Below, in pieces: positions 51,161-58,900 of a DNA stretch of 64,000 bases. How positions within the stretch are numbered: the first letter of the stretch is position 1; every line of letters begins with the position of its first letter. The translations under genes were made by a program, and so were the position numbers. The DNA comes from Vibrio azureus. GTDB lineage: Bacteria; Pseudomonadota; Gammaproteobacteria; Enterobacterales; Vibrionaceae. Location: positions 2,914,001-2,978,000 of the forward strand of contig NZ_CP018616.1 in assembly GCF_002849855.1 (NCBI RefSeq), written 5' to 3'. The notes beneath the pieces were generated by a model. It saw only the letters and a program-made list of their open reading frames with translations. It made no database searches and had not been told where the DNA came from.

Positions 51161-51836
51161 CTCACCATACCTTTCACTTATCCACGCGCTAGTCTAGGTA
51201 GACTAATCTTGATGTAAAGGCATAATCAATCAAAGTTGGATCTCGATAGCGAATCATTCACTCTCTCCAACCCACTTTAGTTCCACACAATTTTTCACTC
51301 CAATCGATATAGCAAACAGTGAATAAGCTAAGCTTCGAACCTAAAACATTTAAAAAAAACCAACTCATCAAACCGAAGCAGAATTTAAAACCAAAAGTAA
51401 ACAAAACATAAAAAATCAGAAAAACAAAGCGCAATAATTGAAAATTAATTCAAACAAAACAACCATATAAAACAAAACCAGCAAAATAAAAAAAGAGCAA
51501 CAACAATCAATTTATACAGAAAAGTCTTTCATATGAATGAAAAACCCTCCCCGACCATCACCACCCAAAGGAAAACATCAAAATAAAGCAGATTTAATCA
51601 TACTTATAAGGACTTCGATAAGAAAAAAATAAAAAACCAAAAAAAACAAAACAAAAAAAACGAATAAATATTCACCAACATTATAACCAAACAAAAACAA
51701 ACACTTAAACTGAAAAATCGTATACAAAACAAACAAAGAACACTTGTTAACCATGTCAAAAAACACTGTTTCTTACCATTAAAACCCATCAAAAATAGAA
51801 GTTATTATGATTTTTTAAAATACTTCAGCCTCGATG
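51161..51836. other. A-rich, G-poor intergenic spacer
   Basis: About 680 bp without a credible gene. From about 51340 to 51780 the plus strand is dominated by A with some C and very little G, in repeated runs such as aaaacaaaac and aaaaaaccaa. The short Phe-rich minus-strand frames (51578-51792) have the composition of the spacer and no ribosome site. It separates the divergent yhhN-like gene and the microprotein gene. Confidence 0.6.
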
Positions 51837-51866
51837 TTGACCGAAGACTCAAAAAAGTGATACATT
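51837..51866 (+). promoter_or_regulatory. Promoter of the microprotein gene
   Basis: TTGACC (51837-51842), an 18-nt spacer and TACATT (51861-51866), ending 40 bp before the microprotein start codon. Confidence 0.6.
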
Positions 51867-51906
51867 GTCTACATTAAGTTCATCAAAGTTTGTAGGGGTA
51901 GTGTTA

Positions 51907-51987
51907 TGATTTCATCTTCTCAAAAACAAGGGCTGGTTATGATTGCAGTAGTTGTTGGTTTAATGACACTGCCAATGATGTACTAAA
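51907..51987 (+). CDS. 26-residue single-span membrane microprotein
   Basis: The frame encodes MISSSQKQGLVMIAVVVGLM then TLPMMY, 26 residues. A polar head of eight residues is followed by one hydrophobic helix of about 16. An AGGGG ribosome site lies 8 bp before the ATG, a sigma-70 type promoter 40 bp upstream, and a strong intrinsic terminator 10 bp after the stop, so the gene forms a complete monocistronic unit. I do not recognise the family; it resembles small inner-membrane regulators in shape only. Confidence 0.7.
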
Positions 51988-51997
51988 CCATTGATTT

Positions 51998-52026
51998 AAA
52001 AAGGGACGCAATCGCGTCCCTTTTTT
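51998..52026 (+). terminator. Terminator of the microprotein gene
   Basis: The stem gggacgc / gcgtccc with a 4-nt loop, extended by A-T pairs, is followed by TTTTTT. It is 10 bp after the microprotein stop codon. Confidence 0.9.
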
Positions 52027-52064
52027 ATTTGCCCTTCACAACGGTCTTTTATTCTTCGGCTATT

Positions 52065-52433
52065 TCATTTCAAATGTTGTACCAATAAGTCCCAATGCAT
52101 GTAGTAGAACCCAAGAGCTGCTAACGTAATAGCAACCATCAATAAAATTGCTGTCCGCCAAATAAAACGCGAGCTCCTTGGTGTCAATTCTTTTTCGCAT
52201 ACATCACATGCATGCAAAAAGCCTTTTCTATCATTGAGCGTGTAGTCTTCTTCATGCACGACTTTATTACGAACCGTCGCAATAAAGCGTAACTTAGCAA
52301 TCACATCGTGTGGTAAGCGGTCTTCACAACTGGTGATCATTTGATGCAAACCTTTACCATCTGCGTGATATTGGGTGCGTAGTAGCTTTTCAAGCCTACG
52401 GGTGCGCATCACCACTTTTTCAATATCTGACAT
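52065..52433 (-). CDS. Small protein with DUF4145-like domain and C-terminal membrane helix
   Basis: A 122-residue protein. Residues 1-75 are helical and include RFIATVRNKVVHEEDY, the RNxxVHE pattern of DUF4145/HEPN-like helical domains. Residues 93-112 (AILLMVAITLAALGFYYMHW) form a single membrane helix near the C-terminus, so the domain should face the cytoplasm. A CDVCEKEL segment with two cysteines lies between. Function is unknown. It has an AAGGAGGG ribosome site. Confidence 0.7.
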   Translation of the reverse strand: MSDIEKVVMRTRRLEKLLRTQYHADGKGLHQMITSCEDRLPHDVIAKLRFIATVRNKVVHEEDYTLNDRKGFLHACDVCEKELTPRSSRFIWRTAILLMVAITLAALGFYYMHWDLLVQHLK

Positions 52434-52671
52434 CGCAACCCTCCTTGGTCACTATTACTCTTATTGTCATTTCATTCTTCTATAAATTAAGCACTTTTCG
52501 GTTTGTTCTGAATAGCTTCCATTTATGTTTCACAATTCAGAATTCATAAACTGTGAAGCAGATCGAATAATACCGACAACACTTTTACTGGATCACGAAT
52601 AAGCCACCTTAACCCATTACTGACTCATAGAGTACGGTAAAATGGAGTAAAACAAACTATGGGAGGTTATT

Positions 52672-53001
52672 ATGCCAATCTCACTTATTCTGGCCTTACT
52701 CACCCTTATTGCAGCTGGTGCTTGGGCTTTCTTCCAGTTCTATAACAAACATTACTTTGGCGATAATGCCCCAGAACAAAAAGCTAAAGTGACCATATTA
52801 GATAAGCAAGCAATAGTCTTGCCAGAAACTCAGCCTGGCCAAGAAGATCAAGAATATTGGATTTATGTGCAACGTGGGATGATGGGCCCTAAACGTGAAT
52901 TTCAAGTCGGCATTCACTACTACCAATCTCTAACACCGGGAGATAAGGGATTACTCACTTATCGTGGCGACAAGTTTTTACACTTCGCTTTAGAACGTTA
53001 A
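52672..53001 (+). CDS. yhhM: DUF2500 family protein (YhhM-like)
   Basis: A 109-residue protein with one N-terminal membrane helix (MPISLILALLTLIAAGAWAF) and a small beta-rich domain (EYWIYVQRGMMGPKREFQVG, GDKGLLTYRGDKFLHF). It matches YhhM/DUF2500, which sits near rsmD and yhhN in E. coli as well. Function is unknown. A GGGAGG ribosome site lies upstream. Its last 4 bp overlap the acyltransferase gene on the other strand. Confidence 0.85.
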   Translation: MPISLILALLTLIAAGAWAFFQFYNKHYFGDNAPEQKAKVTILDKQAIVLPETQPGQEDQEYWIYVQRGMMGPKREFQVGIHYYQSLTPGDKGLLTYRGDKFLHFALER

Positions 53002-54032
53002 GGCACCAGCCACCGAGTCTTAGCAGAGAGAGATAACCAATAACTCATCACTAAGGCTCCCAAACCACTGAGCAATACCCAGGTAGGAATTGCCAATACG
53101 GGATGTGCAGAAAACCACCCCATTTCACGCATCGGCCATAGAAAAAGAGGGGGAAGCAAATAAATGCCAAAACAATATTGCCCAACAAAGTGAATAGCCT
53201 TGTGCGTTTTTAGGGGCAACCTCTCACTGATAAAGCGACACAAAATAAACACCATCGCAGCCACAAGAATCACGTTCAGTGTTTTGTATGATAACCATCG
53301 TCCAACACTGTATTTACCCGATTCTAAGCTATTGAAGGCAACCATTCCAAATGTCACAGCTAACGCAGCCAGTCCCAATAAAACAAACCATGTTACAGTG
53401 CGGCCAGTAAGAGGAACTTTCTTAAACAAAAGATACCCTAATGGCAAGTAGCCCACATAAAGCCAAAGTGGATGGCTCCAGAACCCATCCACTCTGAATA
53501 AAAACAATACACTTGAAAAAAGCCAAAGCACAACAAAACCATAGAGCCAGCTATCATCAAAATGTTGGCGCATCCAGTGGAAAAGCGGAACAACCAAGTA
53601 CAAGGGTATGAAGTAGTAGAAAAAACCTAAATGGTAATACGTTGCTTGAGAGCCGAGTTGACGTATGGCCGATAGAGTATGCTCAATGCTGTTACCCTGA
53701 GTTGTCCATCCAGATAAAAGGGCATAGAAGATAGACCAGAATAAAAATGGCACCACCACTCTACTGCAGCGACGTTGAACATAATACCTAGGATTGAATG
53801 CCCGTTGATCACTCAACATCAGTGCTCCGGTAATCAAAATAAATACCGGCACTGCCCAACGGCTCGCACTGTTAATGCCAATAACCACAAGCCATTGCTC
53901 GATGGGAATGGTACCTAGGCCATGTCGATAGGGCCCAATAACATGAATAGTGATGACTGCAAGTGCCGCAACACAACGTAATAAATAAAAAAATAGAACT
54001 CGCTCTGTCATTTCCTTTGATAGCTTTTCCAT
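52998..54032 (-). CDS. Acyltransferase 3 family (WecH-like) membrane O-acetyltransferase
   Basis: A 344-residue integral membrane protein of the acyltransferase-3 superfamily with about ten helices. The conserved His is in LRCVAALAVITIHVIGPYRHG, and SASRWAVPVFILITGALML and YHLGFFYYFIPLYLVVPL are family blocks nearest to E. coli WecH, which acetylates enterobacterial common antigen. The target sugar here is unknown. The start at ATG 54032 (MEKLSKEMTERV) has GGAG 6 nt upstream; the extension to 54068 covers that site. No polysaccharide genes are near. Confidence 0.85.
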   Translation of the reverse strand: MEKLSKEMTERVLFFYLLRCVAALAVITIHVIGPYRHGLGTIPIEQWLVVIGINSASRWAVPVFILITGALMLSDQRAFNPRYYVQRRCSRVVVPFLFWSIFYALLSGWTTQGNSIEHTLSAIRQLGSQATYYHLGFFYYFIPLYLVVPLFHWMRQHFDDSWLYGFVVLWLFSSVLFLFRVDGFWSHPLWLYVGYLPLGYLLFKKVPLTGRTVTWFVLLGLAALAVTFGMVAFNSLESGKYSVGRWLSYKTLNVILVAAMVFILCRFISERLPLKTHKAIHFVGQYCFGIYLLPPLFLWPMREMGWFSAHPVLAIPTWVLLSGLGALVMSYWLSLSAKTRWLVP

Positions 54033-54222
54033 TTTATTCTCCAGCATGTAGAGAATATGCCCCAACAAATTTAATCAAAGACTCTTCCTTTACCAGTCTT
54101 AATCAACAATTTACGCCAAAAAGTTGTATAAATGAGATTCACGCCCTAAGCTTTTCATTTTGAACATGATTATAAACTTACACCTTTAATCTATTGAGCC
54201 GCTGATATTAAGAGAGATCATA

Positions 54223-54702
54223 ATGAAAAAAACCTTGTTAGCCTCACTGGTTTGTATTGTTGCGCTGGTTGGTTGTGATAAGAAACAAGATGTCGTGATA
54301 GAGACGCCTACTCAAGCCACCAGCGAAGCCCAGCAAAAAATAGAAGTCGCGGCAGAAGAAGCCATGGCGGAGACACCACAACAATGGGAAGAATCGCATT
54401 TGACCAAAGATCTCACCAAGCCCAATCCCATCTGCGGCGATAAGAATCTAGCGGGGGGCTGGTCAAAGCAGGACCTCTCTCCAGAAGCACAACACGCGAT
54501 GGATTTTGTGCTTAACGAAACCAATATGACGCCAGAGTTCAGTAAAATTCTGGATGTAAGAACGCAAATTGTCAGCGGTACGAATTACGCGATTGAATAC
54601 GAGTTAAAAAATGGCGCGATTTTACACGTGGTCGTTTATCGTCCATTGCAAGGAGAGCTACAGATTATTCAGCCTGCTGAATTAGGTCCTCTTTGCCCAT
54701 AA
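54223..54702 (+). CDS. Cystatin-like lipoprotein
   Basis: A 159-residue lipoprotein. The signal peptide ends with the lipobox LVGC (Cys18). The Asp following Cys18 is the E. coli-type signal for staying in the inner membrane, so the protein may face the periplasm from there. A Glu/Ala/Gln-rich linker runs to about residue 65. Residues 77-140 resemble a cystatin: the N-terminal Gly-Gly (78-79) with GGWSKQDLSPEAQHAMDFVL, and the QxVxG loop QIVSG at 115-119. Cys71 and Cys158 could pair. I infer an inhibitor of papain-like proteases; the second hairpin Trp is not evident. Confidence 0.75.
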   Translation: MKKTLLASLVCIVALVGCDKKQDVVIETPTQATSEAQQKIEVAAEEAMAETPQQWEESHLTKDLTKPNPICGDKNLAGGWSKQDLSPEAQHAMDFVLNETNMTPEFSKILDVRTQIVSGTNYAIEYELKNGAILHVVVYRPLQGELQIIQPAELGPLCP

Positions 54703-54710
54703 GGCCTTTA

Positions 54711-54980
54711 ATATACCCAAATAACCTCAAGATGCTGCGTTCAGCGAGATGACCTTAACTCTCAGGCGCGGCAACGATTCGGAGATATAGTCGTTCTACA
54801 TTGAGAATCGTTAACAAAGTCTGAGAGTTAAGGACACTCGCCCTTTGGGAGCGTGTCACTGAGCCGACTTCTTACGTCAGACAACTTGGAAAGAGCTTGC
54901 TATTCCGCTTCGTAGTCTTCCTTGAATTCAACTCAGTGACCTCGCTCTGAATCAAGCATCTTGAGGTCATTTGGGTATAT
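54711..54980. repeat. 270-bp inverted-repeat element (MITE-like)
   Basis: The ends are near-perfect inverted repeats of about 26 bp: ATATACCCAAATAACCTCAA then GATGCT at the left, and AGCATCTTGAGGTCATTTGG then GTATAT at the right. The inside has further self-complementary blocks (TTAACTCTCAG / CTGAGAGTTAA). No gene inside. Short relatives occur at 37255, 43235, 49481 and 21953. It sits between the cystatin-like gene and arsJ. Confidence 0.85.
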
Positions 54981-55032
54981 CATGGCTCTTCAGTCTATCG
55001 GCGTACCTAAAGTGACAGACTGAAAAGCCATG
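54981..55032. repeat. Inverted repeat after arsJ
   Basis: CATGGCTCTTCAGTCT and AGACTGAAAAGCCATG (16-bp arms, one mismatch) 20 bp apart, 8 bp past the arsJ stop. It has no T-run, so it may be an mRNA-stabilising hairpin more than a terminator. Confidence 0.6.
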
Positions 55033-55039
55033 AGCAACA

Positions 55040-56269
55040 TTAGCAAGACTTGGGATGATCTTGTGGAATATGTCTGGGGAGATAAAGAGAAATAATCGCG
55101 GTGATGATTAAGCAGATAAAAGAAACCCACAAGCATGCCGCCAAGCCTGATTGTTGATATGCCCAACCTGACAATAACGTTCCGAGTAATCGCCCCATAG
55201 CATTGGCCATATAATAAAAACCGACATCCAGTGAGACTCCATCTGCTTTCGCATACTCCACAATAAGGTAGGAGTGCAAAGAGGAATTAATCGCAAAAAC
55301 GGCGCCAAATACCATCAAACCTATGGTTATCACCCATTGAGGCTGCCAGTTAACTTGAACACTGTAGGCAATAAGGCCAACGGTACACATCAGCGTAACG
55401 GCCCAAATCACCGCAGCACGACCATCCGGAACCGTGCCGTTTAGCCGCTGGGTAATTCGTGGCGCCAGACCTTGAACAAAACCATATGCAATGACCCAAG
55501 CCGCTAAAAAACCAGCAACTTGCAAATGTTCCCACCCAAAGACATTGCCAAGATAAATCGGTAGCGCAACCACAAACCATACATCTCTTGCGCCAAATAA
55601 AAACATTCGGGCCGCAGAAAGGATATTAACGGGTTCTGACTTAGAAAATATTTGACGAAAAGGCAGCTTATGCTTCGCTTTGCCCATATCTTTCTCTAAC
55701 CAAATCAAGCTAAAGATAAATACTGCACTTAACACACTCGCCATCAGCAGCATCGAAGCTTGGAAGCCAAATACGGACAGCAACAAACCACCGATAAAAA
55801 AACCAACCCCTTTCAAAGCATTCTTTGAACCAGTGAGTATCGCTACCCACTTGTAGAGTTTGTGGTTCTGATCATTAGGTACCAATGCCTTAATCGCACT
55901 TTTTGCGCTCATTTTATTCAGATCTTTTGCGATTCCTGACACCGCCTGAGCGACCATAACCCAAGCAACAGTCAACCAAGTGCTAGGAACCGCGAGCATG
56001 AGCAAAGCACAGACTTGCATAATCAAACCAATATTCATGGTTTTATTTAGCCCTAACCGAGCACCTAACCAACCACCAATTAAATTCGTTACTACACCAA
56101 AAAGCTCATAAAAGATAAATAAGGAGGCAATAGCGAGGCTTGAATAGCCTAATTGATGAAAGTAAAGCACCACTAACATCCTTAGCGCACCGTCAGTCAC
56201 AGTAAAGTTCCAGTAATTAAAAGTGACTAACATATATTGGCGAATGCTTTTGCTCAGTTTTTCCATCAT
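55040..56269 (-). CDS. arsJ: Organoarsenical efflux MFS transporter ArsJ
   Basis: Inner-membrane exporter of 1-arseno-3-phosphoglycerate, the labile product formed when GAPDH uses arsenate instead of phosphate. 409 residues with about 12 membrane segments. The N-terminal block RQYMLVTFNYWNFTVTDGAL then RMLVVLYFHQLGYSSLAIAS, and GGWLGARLGLN and GIAKDLNKMSAKSAIK, are ArsJ hallmarks. Two adjacent ATG codons can start it; the second has better spacing to GGGG. It is the last gene of a GAPDH-phosphatase-ArsJ operon, known in V. cholerae as varGHJ. Confidence 0.92.
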   Translation of the reverse strand: MMEKLSKSIRQYMLVTFNYWNFTVTDGALRMLVVLYFHQLGYSSLAIASLFIFYELFGVVTNLIGGWLGARLGLNKTMNIGLIMQVCALLMLAVPSTWLTVAWVMVAQAVSGIAKDLNKMSAKSAIKALVPNDQNHKLYKWVAILTGSKNALKGVGFFIGGLLLSVFGFQASMLLMASVLSAVFIFSLIWLEKDMGKAKHKLPFRQIFSKSEPVNILSAARMFLFGARDVWFVVALPIYLGNVFGWEHLQVAGFLAAWVIAYGFVQGLAPRITQRLNGTVPDGRAAVIWAVTLMCTVGLIAYSVQVNWQPQWVITIGLMVFGAVFAINSSLHSYLIVEYAKADGVSLDVGFYYMANAMGRLLGTLLSGWAYQQSGLAACLWVSFICLIITAIISLYLPRHIPQDHPKSC

Positions 56270-56459
56270 GACCCCATTACGTACAGCCTAACAAGCATTT
56301 GGATCATAGCAACCCAAATTCTTTCTGAACGTACTTGTTAATATAAAAAACAAAAAATAAAAACAATCAAAATCAACAGCTTATTAAAAATTACTCTTTT
56401 GATTGATTAAGCGAGCTGCTACCTTTACAGCCAATTAGATCATCATGTACCAAATGCGA

Positions 56460-56963
56460 TTAGAGCTGTACAGCTTGCTTTGCAATACGCTGTATGTAAT
56501 CAAGCTGGCTTGGCTTTTGGAATGCATTGGGACGTAGAGTTTGAATTTCTTCAATCACTTTTGGTAACGTCCAACCCTTTTCTAAAAGTATATGTGCAGC
56601 AAGAATACCAGTACGACCTGACCCGCCCATGCAATGCAAAACCACTTTTCCTCCTTGGTTCAGCACGCCATGCAACTCATCATTGATTTGTTGCCACTTC
56701 GCTGCAAAAACCTGATCAGGAGCACAATCGTCTTCAATTTCAATTTGAAACCATTTCATTCCTAATTGGCCAACCAGATCACCCAATGCTGATACTTGTT
56801 TTTCTGCTAGTTCATGGTCATCAAGAGCTGTAACAACCGCTACAGCCCCCTGGCTTTTCAACTGCTGTAGCGAGGTTGATAAATCTGCATCTTTTGTCCC
56901 AGGACATGGGGTCAAGATAAGGCTTCCAGTTGTGAGATCGAGCTGCCATGTAGGGTGTGTCAT
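56460..56963 (-). CDS. varH: Tyrosine/dual-specificity-type phosphatase of the arsenate operon
   Basis: A 167-residue cytoplasmic protein with the Cx5R P-loop HCMGGSGRTG (nucleophile Cys111, Arg117) and a candidate general acid in IEIEDDCAP (Asp79), resembling the CDKN3 group of cysteine phosphatases. It lies 10 bp after the GAPDH gene and before arsJ, the same order as V. cholerae varG-varH-varJ. Its substrate is not evident from sequence; a role in arsenate resistance is inferred from the operon. Confidence 0.85.
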   Translation of the reverse strand: MTHPTWQLDLTTGSLILTPCPGTKDADLSTSLQQLKSQGAVAVVTALDDHELAEKQVSALGDLVGQLGMKWFQIEIEDDCAPDQVFAAKWQQINDELHGVLNQGGKVVLHCMGGSGRTGILAAHILLEKGWTLPKVIEEIQTLRPNAFQKPSQLDYIQRIAKQAVQL

Positions 56964-56973
56964 TGTGTACTCC

Positions 56974-57975
56974 TTATGCTTTACCGACTTTCAGAACCAA
57001 TTCTGCGGTTCGGGTTGCGTAACCCATTTCATTATCATACCAAGCATAGATCTTCACCATCCGAGAGCCCACCATCATGGTAGATTGCGCATCAATGACT
57101 GTTGAACGCTGATCACCTTTGTAATCGATAGACACTAAAGGACGCTCTTCATAACCCAAGATGCCCTTTAGCTCGCCTTGCGATGCGGTTTTGAGTAAAG
57201 CATTGACTTCCTCAACGGTTGTGTCGCGTTTCACATCAAAAATGATGTCGGTCAATGAAGCATTCGCCAAAGGCACCCGTACAGCATGGCCATTAATTTT
57301 ACCTTTCAGTTCTGGAAAAATTTCCACGATAGCACTTGCACTGCCAGTGGTGGTTGGAATTAAACTCATGCCGCATGCACGAGCTCGACGGAGGTCTTTA
57401 TGAGGAGCATCCAAAATAGTCTGTGTATTGGTTAAGTCATGAATAGTAGTAAACAGTGATTGTTCAATACCCAGCGCTTCATTAATCACCTTGACTACCG
57501 GAGCAATACAGTTAGTTGTACAAGAAGCCGCCGTTACAATTCGATGTTGCTCAGGGTCAAATACATGCTCATTGACTCCAACAACAATATTGGCAATCCC
57601 TTCTTCTTTCACCGGAGCGCTAACAACGACACGTTTTACACCCTGCTGTAAATATTGATTAAGCAAAGAGGTTTTACGATGAACGCCCGTTGCTTCTATG
57701 ACCACATCACATTGTCCCCAATTAACGGCATTAATATCACGCTCTTTTGAAGTCGCAATACGTTGGCCATTAATCATTAATGATGTGCCTTCAACGGCAA
57801 CTTCATGATGCCAACGTCCTTGGACGGAATCGAATTCAAGTAAGTGCCCTAGAGCTTCTGTATCGCCTGCAGCATCATTAATATGCACAAACTCCAATTC
57901 TGGCCAATCAAATGCAGCACGCAGTGCTAAACGTCCTATTCGGCCAAAGCCATTAATTCCGACCTTAATTGTCAT
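56974..57975 (-). CDS. varG: ArsJ-associated glyceraldehyde-3-phosphate dehydrogenase
   Basis: Type I GAPDH, 333 residues. The NAD-binding motif [14 protein letters not shown] is at the N-terminus, and the catalytic Cys in [11 protein letters not shown] (about residue 152). With arsenate as co-substrate it makes 1-arseno-3-phosphoglycerate, which ArsJ exports. The position heading an operon with arsJ marks it as the arsenic-dedicated copy, distinct from the glycolytic gene. The start is ATG 57975 behind AGGTGG; the preceding GTG is also in frame. A perfect palindrome lies 27-52 bp upstream. Confidence 0.93.
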   Translation of the reverse strand: MTIKVGINGFGRIGRLALRAAFDWPELEFVHINDAAGDTEALGHLLEFDSVQGRWHHEVAVEGTSLMINGQRIATSKERDINAVNWGQCDVVIEATGVHRKTSLLNQYLQQGVKRVVVSAPVKEEGIANIVVGVNEHVFDPEQHRIVTAASCTTNCIAPVVKVINEALGIEQSLFTTIHDLTNTQTILDAPHKDLRRARACGMSLIPTTTGSASAIVEIFPELKGKINGHAVRVPLANASLTDIIFDVKRDTTVEEVNALLKTASQGELKGILGYEERPLVSIDYKGDQRSTVIDAQSTMMVGSRMVKIYAWYDNEMGYATRTAELVLKVGKA

Positions 57976-58001
57976 CACGCCACCTTAATACTCATCAAAT
58001 C

Positions 58002-58027
58002 GATATATATGGGATTCCATATATATC
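58002..58027. promoter_or_regulatory. Perfect palindromic operator upstream of the arsenate operon
   Basis: GATATATATGG, 4-nt spacer, CCATATATATC: 11-bp perfect arms. Its position within the presumed promoter of the GAPDH-phosphatase-arsJ operon and its AT-rich form fit an ArsR/SmtB-type repressor site. The repressor gene is not in this window. Confidence 0.65.
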
Positions 58028-58217
58028 CTAATTTAGCGTATGCCGTCAAGACTTAGGCTCTAGTGTCATGAAAGATTAATAACAGCACCGAAGCACTCAA
58101 TAATTAAGCATCAAAATGGCAATGTGATTCAGGTATTCATCACTGGATATCAAGAGAGAAAAGCCAATGATTTTAATCCACTGGCTTGTATTGAAGAATG
58201 GGTTGAATAGCGCTTAC
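58028..58217. other. Spacer with possible gene relic
   Basis: In the plus strand an open stretch of about 45 codons without ATG (about 58070-58210) encodes GNVIQVFITGYQERKANDFN followed by PLACIEEWVE and a stop. It may be the tail of a decayed gene next to the arsenate operon. It is also the 3' flank of rhtB on the other strand. Confidence 0.3.
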
Positions 58218-58835
58218 TTAATACTTCGCTGAGGCTAACAGAGCACCACAGCCAATAAACATTGAACCAAAAACCTTATTCATCCTACTCATTATTTTCT
58301 CCGAGCGAACGACGCCACCAATTTGAGAAGCTAAAAAGGTATAACCAAGCATGACAACCCCATCAATGATCACTGTCGTGAACCCCAAAATCAGTAATTG
58401 CGTCATCTGATTGGTATATGGGTCAATAAACTGCGGAAACAACGCAACGAGAAACACGATCGATTTTGGGTTGGTCAAATTGATTAGAATTGCTTTGTAA
58501 AATAAGGCTCGACTTGAAACTGATTTTTCTATTTGAACAGATTCTAAAGTCGAGCTTGTTCGCCATTTTTGAATGCCAAGCCACAGCAAATAAGCAGCGC
58601 CAAGCCATTTCAAGATATTAAAGAGGGTTGCAGATTGTGCCACAAGAACACCAATCCCAGCCCCAACCAAAAGAATGTGAATGGCTAAGCCAATTTGTAG
58701 TCCAACAATGGCGCTCAATGAACGACGCATCCCATAAGCTAAACCATTGCTGACCGAGTTCACCATACCAGAGCCAGGCGCTAAGCTAAAAATTATCGCT
58801 GTCGCCAGATAAGCAAGCCAAACATGTGTATCCAT
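58218..58835 (-). CDS. rhtB: Homoserine/homoserine lactone efflux protein RhtB
   Basis: LysE/RhtB-family amino-acid exporter with six membrane segments, 205 residues. It is colinear with E. coli RhtB: ATAIIFSLAPGSGMVNSVSN, GLQIGLAIHILLVGAGIGVL, LKWLGAAYLLWLGIQKWR and NLTNPKSIVFLVALFPQFI. Position divergent from pldB, with yigL next, repeats the E. coli rhtB-pldB-yigL order, which supports the specific name. Confidence 0.92.
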   Translation of the reverse strand: MDTHVWLAYLATAIIFSLAPGSGMVNSVSNGLAYGMRRSLSAIVGLQIGLAIHILLVGAGIGVLVAQSATLFNILKWLGAAYLLWLGIQKWRTSSTLESVQIEKSVSSRALFYKAILINLTNPKSIVFLVALFPQFIDPYTNQMTQLLILGFTTVIIDGVVMLGYTFLASQIGGVVRSEKIMSRMNKVFGSMFIGCGALLASAKY

Positions 58836-58900
58836 TGCATTTCCTTTATAATTCTTCGAATATAGTTCATTCTAATCGTGTTCATTTAGGCAACCCATCC

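Noticed and set aside
51578..51792. Phe/Leu-rich 62-codon frames on the minus strand
   Set aside because: Produced by the A-rich spacer composition; two overlapping frames look equally hydrophobic and neither has a ribosome site.
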